Shown: positions 7,326-16,703, numbered from the stretch's first letter. The stretch is 64,000 nucleotides of DNA from Veillonellaceae bacterium (GCA_012798135.1 JAAZNU010000039.1:1-64000), one strand, 5' to 3'. Notes: a model not told the origin generated them from the letters alone. Made by a program: numbers and translations.

Positions 7326-10196
7326 TTATTGGCTGGAAGATACAGGCGCTTGTTGTTGAAAGCCCTGACGAGTCATTTTTCCCCAGGTGGCCGTTTGTCG
7401 CAGGGAACTGAAATAGCCGGCAACCCGCCAAAAACTGATCAACTGGCGTGGCCCAAAGTTTTCCAAAAACGCATAAACGATCATGGTTAGGATATAAGGG
7501 CCGGGAAACGCATCGTTTTCTTTTTCGGCGATGGTTAAGGCGAACATGGAAACCAATATTCCGAGCAAGATCGACGTCACGAATAACAATAACAAAATTT
7601 CCAAATTCAGCAATCCCAAAATCCAGGCCAGCAAAACCATCAGATAACCCTGCATCTCAATAAAGGGACCGGACAGCTCGAAAATAAAGAAGTAAGGCAT
7701 AGCCAGCATGCCGATCCGGCCATAACGGGGATTAAACTGCATGATCCGATGGAAATACAAAATATCAATCAGGCCTCTTTGCCAACGATCGCGCTGACGA
7801 TGCAAGACACTCCAACTTTCCGGCACTTCTGTCCAACAGGTGGCGTTGAATGCGTATAGAACGCTGAATGACAGTTTGTTTTCCAACATATGACGATTTA
7901 AACGCACCACCAGCTCCATGTCTTCACCGACAGTGTCCTTTTTAAACCGTTCACTGCTGGTCAGATAGCCGCCGATTTCCACTACGCGGTCTTTGCCGAA
8001 CAAACCGAAAGCCCCTGAAATAATGAGTAGTGATCGTAGTTGCGACCAACCGAGACGACCGGCCATGAAGGCCCGGATATATTCGATCGTCTGGAAACGG
8101 GCGATGTGGCTTCGGGGAATATTGATCTTCGTCAGGGCCCCTTTAGCGACGGTACAGCCGTTTACCGGAAAAATATTACCACCCAGTGCAACCGGTTCAT
8201 GGGGAGCATCCAGGATCATCGAAGCCATTTTGATCAACGAATCTTTTTCCAGCAGGGAGTCGGAATCAATGCCACAGATAAATTCCTTGCGAGAGATGTT
8301 GATCCCGACATTCAGGGCGTCGGCCTTGCCGCCGCCGGCCTTGTCAACCACGATCAGTTTGGGATAGCTGGGATTGGCGTATATTCCACGGACTGGCTTG
8401 GTTTTAAGGCGGGCAGGAACAATTCGGTCAACTTTTTCCAACCGGTAATAATCAATGAGTTTATGCAGGGTTTGATCGGTTGATCCGTCATTTACGATGA
8501 TCACTTCATAATTGGGATAATGCAGACTCAGCAAGGAGTTGGCGCTTTCCAAAATGGAGGCCTCTTCCTGATAGGCTGGAGCGATGATGGATATCGATGG
8601 CAGAATACGCGGCCGGAACAAAAAGGCAGTTTTTTTCAGCCGCCAGTTTCGAGCCTGCTTGTTTAACGCTACGAGCGAAAGCGCCAGTAAAATGAGGTAA
8701 CTGGAATTGATGGCCAGCGAATACCCGGCGATGAAATAATTGAAATCCAGAACATATCGGGTTAAGTGTTGGAACAAACTCCATTCCGGTAAATAATGCC
8801 AGTAACGAACCGTATAATAAAGCGGGACGATCCCCAGCACAATCGGCAATAAGAGGCGAAGACGCAGAAGTTTCCCTTTTTCCGTCGAGTGATCGCGAAC
8901 GGAAGGAGGAAGTTCTAAGGGAGTTTCGTTCAGTTTTGCCAATATTCGCGGTGGCAGGTATAAACGCAGCTCGGTCCGCAGCTCCGGCAATTCCGTCAGT
9001 AACGGTAGCAACAGTTCGAGGATGATGTTTTCCGCCTCGATTGTGCGGTTTTTGTTTAAGAAGCCAATAATTCCGTTGGTTTTCCCCAGACGGATCATCT
9101 CGGTCAATATTGGACGCAATCGTTCGTTCTTGCCGACAATCAGCTGCATCAGCAAATAGTCGATGCGATTGGACAAAATTTTGGCTAACGCATTACGCAA
9201 CTCGTTTGTTTTTGCCCGGGAAAAAACTTCAATGATCCAATTCAAATGCTGCGGCTGTTTTTGCAGTATTTGCGAGACGACAACCACAGCTGTATCACTG
9301 CTGCGTGGATCGGCCAGCAACGGTAGTAGCGTTTCTATCGTTTGTCGGCTTGGAATTTTTGCCAACGCTTCAATCACGATATTGCGCAGGACCGGGTCGG
9401 GGTGAAAGAGGAATTCAGACTTGTTCAATTCATGGTAATAATACAGCCCAATCGTCCGGGTGGCGCGGTAGGCCAGATCACGGAGCGGGCTCTTGGTTTG
9501 CTGCAATAAATAGCTTTTGAGTTGTTCGGAAGGGTAAATGCTGGCGAAATCAATGAGTAAACTGTGAATCTCCGTTTCGGTTCGCGGAATCAGATTCGGC
9601 AATTCATCATGCAATTCTTTGCCGAAAGATGCCAGCATCATATTAACCCGGGTTCGATACCATTGCGGTGCGCCTGTCAAAGTCTCCACCATCAGGGGAA
9701 TGGCCCGGCTGTTCCCAAGCGAGGTCAGAGTCGAACAAAGTTGCAGCTTGACCGCCAGTATGGGTTCAGCTTGCAGAGCCTGTTCCAAAGCCCGATTGGT
9801 CATCTCGCCAGGCAAAGCAACCAAGTGAACGGCGGCATCCATGCGTTTGCGGGCAGTTTTCGAGGTTAAGCGCTTTTGATAATACACATCCAAACCGGCG
9901 TTACGAACGAGTTCCAATAAACGCCAACGACTATCCTGTTGCAGTTTGTGGGTTTGACCGAAGTCAATCAATAGTTGAAATGCCCGCTTCGGCGACTTTT
10001 TCACCAGCTGCTGCAACTGGTCGGAATTGGACAAGGGAGCGGCCAAGTCGGCGAGCAACAGTCGCGTCAACTCCAACCGATAGTGCCGGCGTTTGCTCAA
10101 ACGATATTTATAATAGAAAAGCAGGCCAATGCAATAGAGAATCAGGAGTATCAATGCTGCAACGATACCGAGCAAAACTTCCAACGATATTTCCAT
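7326..10196 (-). CDS. HEAT-repeat family 2 glycosyltransferase (processive polysaccharide synthase-like)
   Basis: This 956-residue membrane protein starts with one transmembrane helix (residues 7-28). A cytoplasmic region of about 380 residues follows, built of repeated helix pairs (HEAT-like). Two or more membrane segments come next (about 450-525), then a GT2 domain (about 535-840). The GT2 domain shows I-S-I-I-A-P-A-Y-Q-E-E, V-N-D-G-S-T-D, D-S-D near 645, G-E-D-M-E, and Q-R-D-R-W near 800, the QxxRW motif of processive synthases. At least four C-terminal helices form a likely channel. There is no PilZ domain. It starts 27 bases after the ODP/GGDEF-like regulator, with GGAG before its ATG, and probably shares its mRNA. 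It is a candidate synthase for the polymer handled by the facing operon. Confidence 0.85.
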   Translation of the reverse strand: MEISLEVLLGIVAALILLILYCIGLLFYYKYRLSKRRHYRLELTRLLLADLAAPLSNSDQLQQLVKKSPKRAFQLLIDFGQTHKLQQDSRWRLLELVRNAGLDVYYQKRLTSKTARKRMDAAVHLVALPGEMTNRALEQALQAEPILAVKLQLCSTLTSLGNSRAIPLMVETLTGAPQWYRTRVNMMLASFGKELHDELPNLIPRTETEIHSLLIDFASIYPSEQLKSYLLQQTKSPLRDLAYRATRTIGLYYYHELNKSEFLFHPDPVLRNIVIEALAKIPSRQTIETLLPLLADPRSSDTAVVVVSQILQKQPQHLNWIIEVFSRAKTNELRNALAKILSNRIDYLLMQLIVGKNERLRPILTEMIRLGKTNGIIGFLNKNRTIEAENIILELLLPLLTELPELRTELRLYLPPRILAKLNETPLELPPSVRDHSTEKGKLLRLRLLLPIVLGIVPLYYTVRYWHYLPEWSLFQHLTRYVLDFNYFIAGYSLAINSSYLILLALSLVALNKQARNWRLKKTAFLFRPRILPSISIIAPAYQEEASILESANSLLSLHYPNYEVIIVNDGSTDQTLHKLIDYYRLEKVDRIVPARLKTKPVRGIYANPSYPKLIVVDKAGGGKADALNVGINISRKEFICGIDSDSLLEKDSLIKMASMILDAPHEPVALGGNIFPVNGCTVAKGALTKINIPRSHIARFQTIEYIRAFMAGRLGWSQLRSLLIISGAFGLFGKDRVVEIGGYLTSSERFKKDTVGEDMELVVRLNRHMLENKLSFSVLYAFNATCWTEVPESWSVLHRQRDRWQRGLIDILYFHRIMQFNPRYGRIGMLAMPYFFIFELSGPFIEMQGYLMVLLAWILGLLNLEILLLLFVTSILLGILVSMFALTIAEKENDAFPGPYILTMIVYAFLENFGPRQLISFWRVAGYFSSLRQTATWGKMTRQGFQQQAPVSSSQ

Positions 10197-10223
10197 GACC
10201 CGTCTCCTGTTTCGTTGATTTAA

Positions 10224-12272
10224 TTATTGAAGGTTTACGGAGCGTTGGCGAAATAGTAGTTGAACCAACTCGATCAATTCCGTCATGATGTATGGTTTTT
10301 GCAAATAGTGGCCAATGTCCAGGGCGAATGCCCGGCGGATCGCTTCCTCGTTTTTTTGAAACGAAACCAGAATGAACGGGATATCCCGCAGCCCGGAATC
10401 CATGCGCAGACGTTGACGCAACAAGAACCCATCGGTTTTGGGAAGAATTACTTCGGAAATGATCAACTCCGGCAATTCCCGGTCAATAATTTCGTATGCC
10501 TCGTCGCCATCCCTGGCAATAAAAACCGTATATTGCGCGTCCCGGAGTAATGTACCCAGGACTTCCAGGTGAATTTCGTCCGTATCGACAATTACGATTT
10601 TCCCCAGCACGGGAGTGGGCATTTCGGTGTTGGCCTGCAAAACTTGATTGCCGCCCTGTTGGCGCGCCCAAAGCAGCCGCGATTTCCCAGTGGATGTAAC
10701 GGCGGCTGCAAAGGTCTTGCAGTCCGGAAAGTCATTGCCAAAGAAATCACGCAGTGAAATTACGGCGATGGATACGGTAATTCGCTCAATCAGCCGTTCC
10801 GTTTGTTCAATCCGGTACCGTATTTTTTCCGCCAGCGGCAGGGCCTGCGAGATTTCGGTTTTGGGCACGTAGCAGGCGAATATGGGACCATCCAGTTTAA
10901 ATAGGACATGGTTGTCATCAATGCTTTCCTCGATCAGTAAGGAAAGCGTCTGCAACATCTGGTCACCCACGACGTTGCCGTAATTCAGATTAATTTTCGC
11001 CATGTTGTCGACGCCGATGAATAGCAGGGTTCCGGATTGATTCGATTCTGTGAAATCTTGGCAGGCGTCGGCAAGATATTGAAAAAATACCTGTTCATTT
11101 CGGAGGTTGGTCACGGAGCAGCGCATTAATTTTTCGGCGGCCAGTTGCAATTGTTCGGTCAAATGGGCTGTCTGCGCCTGTAACGCCAGATTATCTTCGG
11201 AAAGGATGGCCGCTTTTTTTTCCAGGTCCAGCACCATGGTTTTAAAAACGTAGGGTGGTTCGATCGAATATTCGGCAGACAGTTTTTTGATCAACGGCTC
11301 CAATAGAAATAGCGGCGTAAAGCCCAATCGGTCATAAAGCAGTTGGAGACACAAATCCCATAATTCGTGGCCGCTACAGTTAAAATCGGCTAGTTCGCCA
11401 GATTCCGGACTCAGGGTCACGTTGCCGGTCGCCAAAATCTTCGCCACCAATTCCCGGGAATAATTGACATAGAGACGCTTCAACAGTTGGTTTACCAACT
11501 GGGTATAACCGTCGAGCGAGGACAGGGAGCGGCGAATAGGGTTTAAAAATGATCCGCATTCCAATTCGCGCAGAATGCCAATGTGCTCGGCAATGCCCTG
11601 CCGGATCACCGAACCATGCTGTGGTGCGATGCAGGCAATGTCAAATTGGGCGAAATTCTCCATGACCGGCCGCAAAATGGTATTGGAAGGCATATAGTGC
11701 TCATGAAAACTCCGCATGGCTTCCTGATAGTTTCGCCCCGGCCATTCATCCGCGAACAGGGGACAGTTGTCAGCAAAGGCCCCGAACAGGTCGCTGGAAA
11801 ACAAAACTCGGGAATACGGATCGTAGGACGCAATGGCGCCGGGGAAATGCAGGTAGGGCGTGGGCACAAACATAATCTTCCGGTTATTGCCGAAAGACAG
11901 TTCCCAGTTGTGTTCATTCACAAGATAGAAAGAAGAGGTGACGCCATAGTACTTGATGAGATGGGCTGAGCGCCAATGTGTGGCGAGTTGCCCGACGAAA
12001 CCGGCCTGTTCAAACAAAGGCGTTGCGGCACAAAAATCAGGATCTTGATGTTGCAAGACGATATATTTGATTTGGGAAAGAGAAACCAAGCTCTGAACAT
12101 TTTTCAGAACCTCTGGAAAATCCAGCGGCGATCCGGGGTCGATCAGTACCGCTTCCTTCCCTTCGACCAGAAGATAGGGATTGCAATTTAATGGCGCGGC
12201 TTGATGGGCAGCGCCCACCCAAAATACGCCCGGGGCAATTTCCCGAGGTGATGTGGGAGAAATGACCGGCAT
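10224..12272 (-). CDS. ODP diiron-sensor, degenerate GGDEF and pseudo-receiver fusion
   Basis: A 682-residue soluble protein. Residues 1-245 are a metallo-beta-lactamase-type ODP domain, related to flavodiiron proteins and used as an O2/iron sensor. Its metal ligands are visible: H-Q-D-P-D near 75, H near 143, D near 163 and P-Q-H-G near 222. A helical linker and coiled coil (about 370-395) lead to a GGDEF-fold domain (395-545), where the signature reads D-G-P-I-F (461-465), so cyclase activity is unlikely. Residues 560-675 are a receiver domain with Glu (E607) instead of the phosphorylated Asp. The start is ATG 12272 behind AAGGAGG. It probably senses oxygen or redox state and controls the downstream glycosyltransferase by contact or ligand binding. 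Confidence 0.82.
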   Translation of the reverse strand: MPVISPTSPREIAPGVFWVGAAHQAAPLNCNPYLLVEGKEAVLIDPGSPLDFPEVLKNVQSLVSLSQIKYIVLQHQDPDFCAATPLFEQAGFVGQLATHWRSAHLIKYYGVTSSFYLVNEHNWELSFGNNRKIMFVPTPYLHFPGAIASYDPYSRVLFSSDLFGAFADNCPLFADEWPGRNYQEAMRSFHEHYMPSNTILRPVMENFAQFDIACIAPQHGSVIRQGIAEHIGILRELECGSFLNPIRRSLSSLDGYTQLVNQLLKRLYVNYSRELVAKILATGNVTLSPESGELADFNCSGHELWDLCLQLLYDRLGFTPLFLLEPLIKKLSAEYSIEPPYVFKTMVLDLEKKAAILSEDNLALQAQTAHLTEQLQLAAEKLMRCSVTNLRNEQVFFQYLADACQDFTESNQSGTLLFIGVDNMAKINLNYGNVVGDQMLQTLSLLIEESIDDNHVLFKLDGPIFACYVPKTEISQALPLAEKIRYRIEQTERLIERITVSIAVISLRDFFGNDFPDCKTFAAAVTSTGKSRLLWARQQGGNQVLQANTEMPTPVLGKIVIVDTDEIHLEVLGTLLRDAQYTVFIARDGDEAYEIIDRELPELIISEVILPKTDGFLLRQRLRMDSGLRDIPFILVSFQKNEEAIRRAFALDIGHYLQKPYIMTELIELVQLLFRQRSVNLQ

Positions 12273-12438
12273 AACGCTCCTCCTTGTTTTTATCAATCAT
12301 CACAGTATTGTTTATTTTAATAGTATTATTTTCTTCGTCCTACTTAAAATCCTTCTAATTTATATATCGATAACGAATGAGTGCCGCAATACATAGCAAA
12401 TTGAGAAAATTGTGTAAAATAAAATTTACATTGAGGGG

Positions 12439-12467
12439 TTGACAAACCTCGATTGAGTTGGGATAAT
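12439..12467 (+). promoter_or_regulatory. Sigma-A-type promoter of the liv operon
   Basis: TTGACA at 12439-12444 and GATAAT at 12462-12467 with a 17-base spacer, upstream of the T-box leader. A short inverted repeat (GAGGGGTT / AAACCTC) overlaps the -35 box and could be an operator, which is only a guess. Confidence 0.75.
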
Positions 12468-12544
12468 GTATACAATCTTACAACGATCGGTATTTTTAAT
12501 GAAAATTTTCGTTGAATTGTAAATGCCGGTGAATGTTTCAGAGA

Positions 12545-12820
12545 CAAGATGGAAATTTTATATTGCAATAAGTCATGATTGGGACTGACCCTGCGGATGT
12601 TACGTAACAGAGAGCCGGTGGCAGCTGTGAACCGGTACGAAACAGCAGGCGAACTCACCCAGGAGCTCCCGAGTCGAAACTTGTGCCGCGCCACGGTTAG
12701 ACTCCGGCGGCGCCGGCCGTTATCCGGAAGTCGGAATTTCCGTCGCAAAGAGTTTTAAGTAGGGTGGTACCGCGTTGATTCGCCCCTATCGGCATAATTT
12801 TTTATGTCGATGGGGGTTTT
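12545..12820 (+). promoter_or_regulatory. T-box riboswitch, leucine specifier
   Basis: The leader shows a stem I with the GAGAGCCGGTGG...GAACCGG distal features, a specifier region GGCGAACTCACCC in which CTC (12654-12656) reads as a leucine codon, and the conserved antiterminator box AGGGTGGTACCGCG (12761-12774). The UGGU of this box would pair with an ACCA tRNA end, that is discriminator base A, as in tRNA-Leu. An intrinsic terminator follows. It is placed directly before the branched-chain amino acid transporter, so uncharged tRNA-Leu would switch uptake on. The class call is secure; the specifier reading rests on the usual GAA-codon-AC context. Confidence 0.92.
12783..12820 (+). terminator. 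T-box-controlled terminator
   Basis: The stem pairs 12783-12797 with about 12802-12815 and is followed by TTTT. It is the terminator half of the leucine T-box and is mutually exclusive with the antiterminator. Confidence 0.88.
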
Positions 12821-12902
12821 GCATACCCGGCCGCGAATCAACCGTTATTGATATAGAAAGCATATCCGCTCAAAAATTATATTATTTAAGGTGGGGGAAA
12901 AA

Positions 12903-14054
12903 ATGAAGGGATATTGGGGAAAAGTATCAGTGCTTGCGTTGGCAGTCTCGTTTGCTTTGGGAGCTGCCGGTTGCGGCGGCAACTCAGCTCCAACCAGCGG
13001 TTCGCCGTCAGCCGGCAACAGCGCAAAAATCGGTGTGATCGCCTATCTTAGCGGCGGCGGCGCTGCCTATGGCGAAGCGATTCGCCAGGGTCTGGAGTTG
13101 GCCCGCGATGAGATCAACACCCAAGGAAAGGTGAAAATCGAACTGATGTTTGAGGATTCCAAAGGGGAGAAGAATGAAGCGATCAACGCCGCCAACAAAT
13201 TGATTCACAAGGATAACGTGGTCGCCATTATCGGACCGACGTTGAGCGGCGAGATGTTCGCGGCCGGTCCCATTGCCAATCAGTCAGGGGTACCGGTGAT
13301 GGGAACCTCCACGACGGCGGAAGGCATCACGGATATCGGCGACTACATCTTCCGAAATGCGTTGCCGGAATCGCTGGCGATCCCCCATGCGGTCAAAAAA
13401 GCCAAAGAGAAATTCAACCTGAAGAAAGTCGCCATAATGTACTCCAACAACAATGATTGGGCGGTCTCCGGCTTTAAGACTTTTGAAAAAAGCTTGAAAG
13501 AGAACGGCATCGAGACATTGACGGTGGAAACTTTCGCCGACAAGGATACGGACTTTTCAGCCCAGCTTACCAAAATCGCCACACTGAAACCGGATGCCAT
13601 CGTAGTTGCGTCCCTGTATCAGGAAGCGGCGTTGATCGCCAAGAAAGCGCGCGAACTAGGCATTAATGTTCCCATCGTCGGCAACAACGGATTCAATTCA
13701 CCACAATTCATCAAATCAGCCGGCAAGGCAGCCGACGGCGCAATTATGGCCAGTCCATGGTTTCCGGGCAAAGAGGATGCAACGGTAAAAAAATTCGTTG
13801 CCGCTTTTAAAGAAAAATACAAAAAGGAACCGGATCAATTTGCAGCGCAAGCGTATGACGCTCTGAAGATCATGGCGACCGCTTTGGAAAAATCGGGATC
13901 GAATACCGATCGAAAAAAACTCCGGGACACATTGGCCGCGATTAAAGACTTCCCGGGAGTTACCGGCAAATTTGCCTTTGACGCCCAACGAAATCCGGCC
14001 ATGGATGTAACCGTTTTGATTGTCAAGGACGGTCAGTTTACCGAATTAAAATAA
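12903..14054 (+). CDS. livJ: Branched-chain amino acid ABC transporter, substrate-binding lipoprotein
   Basis: A 383-residue type I periplasmic-binding protein of the Leu/Ile/Val family. It begins with a signal peptide and lipobox A-A-G-C, followed by a Ser/Gly-rich linker and the fold motif I-G-V-I-A-Y-L-S-G-G. I start at ATG 12903, with AAGGTGG upstream, rather than at an in-frame GTG at 12891 that lies in the binding-site region. It is the first gene of a five-gene operon controlled by a leucine T-box, so leucine or branched-chain amino acids are the probable ligands. Confidence 0.93.
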   Translation: MKGYWGKVSVLALAVSFALGAAGCGGNSAPTSGSPSAGNSAKIGVIAYLSGGGAAYGEAIRQGLELARDEINTQGKVKIELMFEDSKGEKNEAINAANKLIHKDNVVAIIGPTLSGEMFAAGPIANQSGVPVMGTSTTAEGITDIGDYIFRNALPESLAIPHAVKKAKEKFNLKKVAIMYSNNNDWAVSGFKTFEKSLKENGIETLTVETFADKDTDFSAQLTKIATLKPDAIVVASLYQEAALIAKKARELGINVPIVGNNGFNSPQFIKSAGKAADGAIMASPWFPGKEDATVKKFVAAFKEKYKKEPDQFAAQAYDALKIMATALEKSGSNTDRKKLRDTLAAIKDFPGVTGKFAFDAQRNPAMDVTVLIVKDGQFTELK

Positions 14055-14088
14055 CATTGCCACAAAGGAAAAAGGGGAGGTGAGGAAA

Positions 14089-14970
14089 ATGTTCTGGCAA
14101 CAAGTGGTCAACGGAGTCACCCTAGGCAGCACCTATGCCTTGATCGCGTTGGGCTATACGCTGATTTTTGGGGTGTTGAACATCGTCAATATGGCGCACG
14201 GCGAAGTGTTCATGTTCGGCGCCTTTGCCGGTCTGGTGTTGGTAACGAAGTTTAACGTGAATATTTTCCTGGCCATGGCCGGGGCGATGGCCACCGGCGC
14301 GATTCTGGGCTTCTGCATGGAGAAGCTCGCCTTACGGCCGCTGCGCCGCCGCTCTTCCTACCATTTGGCGCCATTGATCAGCACGATTGGCGTGGCTATA
14401 TTTTTGGAAAGCGCGGCGCTACGGATATTCGGGCCACAAGCCCGCGCCTTTCCGCCCCTCTTTGGCGGCGGTCTGATGGACTTCGGTATCTTCAAGATTT
14501 CCTTTGTTCAGATTATTATTCTGGTGATTTCGTTTGGCCTGATGCTGCTGCTCCGATTCTGGCTGGCTAACACCCGCTTGGGAAAATCCATCAGGACCAC
14601 TGCTGAAAACATCGAAACAGCCGGCCTAATGGGCATTAACACCGGCAGAATCATTATTTTCACCGTTATGCTGGCTTCTGGACTGGGAGGAGTTGCCGGT
14701 GTTCTGGTCGGCTTGGCGTTCAATGCGGTGGAACCAACCATGGGAGTGACCATGGGATTCAAAGGGTTGGCGGTGCTGATTCTCGGCGGTCTCGGCAATA
14801 TTACCGGCGCCATGGCGGGCGGACTGATTTTGGGCGTATCGGAGGTTTTCACGGTGGCGTATGGCGCCTCATCCTACCGCGATGCTGTCGCCTTCGGACT
14901 GATTATCTTTTTGCTATTTTTGCGACCTCAGGGGCTGTTCGGCAGCCAAAGCGCTCAAGGAGGGCGTTGA
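14089..14970 (+). CDS. livH: Branched-chain amino acid ABC transporter permease LivH
   Basis: A 293-residue inner-membrane permease with about eight hydrophobic segments and the LivH hallmark Q-Q-V-V-N-G-V-T-L-G-S-T-Y-A-L-I-A-L-G near its start. It pairs with LivM to form the channel. The ATG at 14089 follows GGGGAGGTGAGG; an in-frame GTG at 14080 falls inside this binding site and is less likely. The gene ends one base before livM. Confidence 0.95.
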   Translation: MFWQQVVNGVTLGSTYALIALGYTLIFGVLNIVNMAHGEVFMFGAFAGLVLVTKFNVNIFLAMAGAMATGAILGFCMEKLALRPLRRRSSYHLAPLISTIGVAIFLESAALRIFGPQARAFPPLFGGGLMDFGIFKISFVQIIILVISFGLMLLLRFWLANTRLGKSIRTTAENIETAGLMGINTGRIIIFTVMLASGLGGVAGVLVGLAFNAVEPTMGVTMGFKGLAVLILGGLGNITGAMAGGLILGVSEVFTVAYGASSYRDAVAFGLIIFLLFLRPQGLFGSQSAQGGR

Positions 14971-14971
14971 T

Positions 14972-15961
14972 ATGGAGTTTATGCTGAATCAATACTATCA
15001 GCAACTGGCGATGTTTATTATTGTCAACGCAATTCTCGGCATTAGTATTTATTTGACGCTGTCCACAGGGCAACTCTCACTGGGAAATGCCGGATTTATG
15101 AGTATCGGCGCCTACACGTCGGCCTTGTTGACTGTCAAGGCCGGGTTACCAATGTTTGTTTCGGTTCCGATCGGCGGATTGGCTGCTTGTTGTATCGCTG
15201 TTTTAATCGGGTTGCCGACAACCCGGCTGCAGGGCATCTATCTGGCCATTGCCACTCTGGGGTTTGGTGAGGTCGTTCGGGTGATAATCTTGAACCTGAA
15301 AATTACCAACGGCGCTTTGGGGTTGTCGGGTATTCCGTCGCTCGGCGTGAGCATTGGAAAAATTTTTGGTGGTCTGGGCTACGGCAACGGCTTATTCGGT
15401 TTGTCATTGCAGCAAATCGGCAATTTTTCCGTCATCTTTCTATTGTTAATGATTCTGATCCTATTGGTTTTATTTACCCTACGGTTGGGAAACTCGCGGA
15501 TCGGTCGCGCCTTTTCGGCGATCAAGGCCGACGAGCATGCGGCGGAAGTGTCCGGGATCGATACCACGAAATACAAGTTACTGGCGTTTTGTCTGGGCGC
15601 GATGGTGGCTGGACTGGCCGGCGGTTTATCCGCTCACCTGACTTTCTATATCGGACCGAAGGATTTTGCGTATCATCGGGCTGTGGAAATCTTGTTGTTC
15701 GCAGTTCTGGGCGGCAGCAACGTAGTCTGGGGCCCGTTGCTCGGGGCTGTAATTCTGACGTCTCTCCCGGAAATGCTGCGTTCTGCGGCAGTTTACCGGG
15801 AAATGATCTATGGAACAATTTTAGTGGTCATGATGGCGTTTCGTCCTCAAGGGCTATTGGATTCCCATACTCTAAACAACTGGAAACAGCGACTTTTTCC
15901 CGGCGGAACCAGGGAATCGGCGGAGTTAACGGGAAGGAGCGGGGATGATGTTGTCGCTTGA
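14972..15961 (+). CDS. livM: Branched-chain amino acid ABC transporter permease LivM
   Basis: A 329-residue permease with the LivM signature L-S-L-G-N-A-G-F-M-S-I-G-A-Y and about nine membrane segments. It forms the channel with LivH. AAGGAGG lies nine bases before the ATG at 14972, inside the end of livH. Its own end overlaps livG by 17 bases, a sign of translational coupling. Confidence 0.95.
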   Translation: MEFMLNQYYQQLAMFIIVNAILGISIYLTLSTGQLSLGNAGFMSIGAYTSALLTVKAGLPMFVSVPIGGLAACCIAVLIGLPTTRLQGIYLAIATLGFGEVVRVIILNLKITNGALGLSGIPSLGVSIGKIFGGLGYGNGLFGLSLQQIGNFSVIFLLLMILILLVLFTLRLGNSRIGRAFSAIKADEHAAEVSGIDTTKYKLLAFCLGAMVAGLAGGLSAHLTFYIGPKDFAYHRAVEILLFAVLGGSNVVWGPLLGAVILTSLPEMLRSAAVYREMIYGTILVVMMAFRPQGLLDSHTLNNWKQRLFPGGTRESAELTGRSGDDVVA

Positions 15962-16703
15962 AAACGTCAGTAAAAATTTTGGCGGCTTAGCCGCCTTATC
16001 GGAAGTCAGTTTTGAAGTTAAAGCCGGTGAAGTCGTTGGCGTCATCGGCCCCAATGGTGCCGGGAAAACAACGCTGTTTAACCTCATTACCGGCGTGTTC
16101 GCACCCAGTTCCGGTGATATTACTTTTCGGAATCGTCCGGTAGTGGGGTTGCGGCCGCATAAAGTTACGGAGTTGGGGATTTCCCGGACATTTCAAAACA
16201 TTCGCCTGTTCGGACATATGACTGCTTTAGAAAATGTAATGGTTGGAGCTCACTGCCGGAACAAATCCGGCTTGTGGCAGGGGCTGTGGCGGACTCGAAG
16301 GCAACGTAGCGAAGAACAGGCGGTGCGGGAAAAATCCGCCGAGTTGCTGGCCTTGGTGGGAATCGCCGACGACAGGAATACGCCGGCTGCTTCGCTGCCT
16401 TACGGCAAACAGCGACGTCTGGAGATCGCCCGTGCATTGGCGGCGGATCCTGAACTGTTGTTACTGGACGAGCCGACGGCCGGCATGAACGAAACGGAGA
16501 CCGAAGAACTGCGGCTGCTGATTCGTAAGATTCAAGACATGCGCAAGGCGGTTGTCCTGATCGAACATGATATGCATCTGGTAATGAATGTCTGCGAGCG
16601 GCTCGTGATTTTGAATTTTGGCCGTAAAATCGCTGAAGGAATGCCGCAGGAGATTCAGAGCAACCCGGAAGTCATTGAAGCCTATTTGGGCAAGGAGGAC
16701 TAA
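15945..16703 (+). CDS. livG: Branched-chain amino acid ABC transporter ATPase LivG
   Basis: A 252-residue ABC ATPase of the LivG type. It has Walker A G-P-N-G-A-G-K-T-T, the LivG insert G-I-S-R-T-F-Q-N-I-R-L-F, a signature region S-L-P-Y-G-K-Q-R-R-L-E-I-A-R-A-L and Walker B L-L-L-L-D-E-P-T-A-G-M-N. The signature reads P-Y-G-K-Q rather than S-G-G-Q, which is normal in this family. Two adjacent ATG codons (15945, 15948) are possible starts, both inside livM. Confidence 0.95.
   Translation: MMLSLENVSKNFGGLAALSEVSFEVKAGEVVGVIGPNGAGKTTLFNLITGVFAPSSGDITFRNRPVVGLRPHKVTELGISRTFQNIRLFGHMTALENVMVGAHCRNKSGLWQGLWRTRRQRSEEQAVREKSAELLALVGIADDRNTPAASLPYGKQRRLEIARALAADPELLLLDEPTAGMNETETEELRLLIRKIQDMRKAVVLIEHDMHLVMNVCERLVILNFGRKIAEGMPQEIQSNPEVIEAYLGKED

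Noticed and set aside
12597..12700. tRNA-like gene in the liv leader
   Set aside because: The folded elements are stem I of the T-box; no T-loop consensus or acceptor stem is present.
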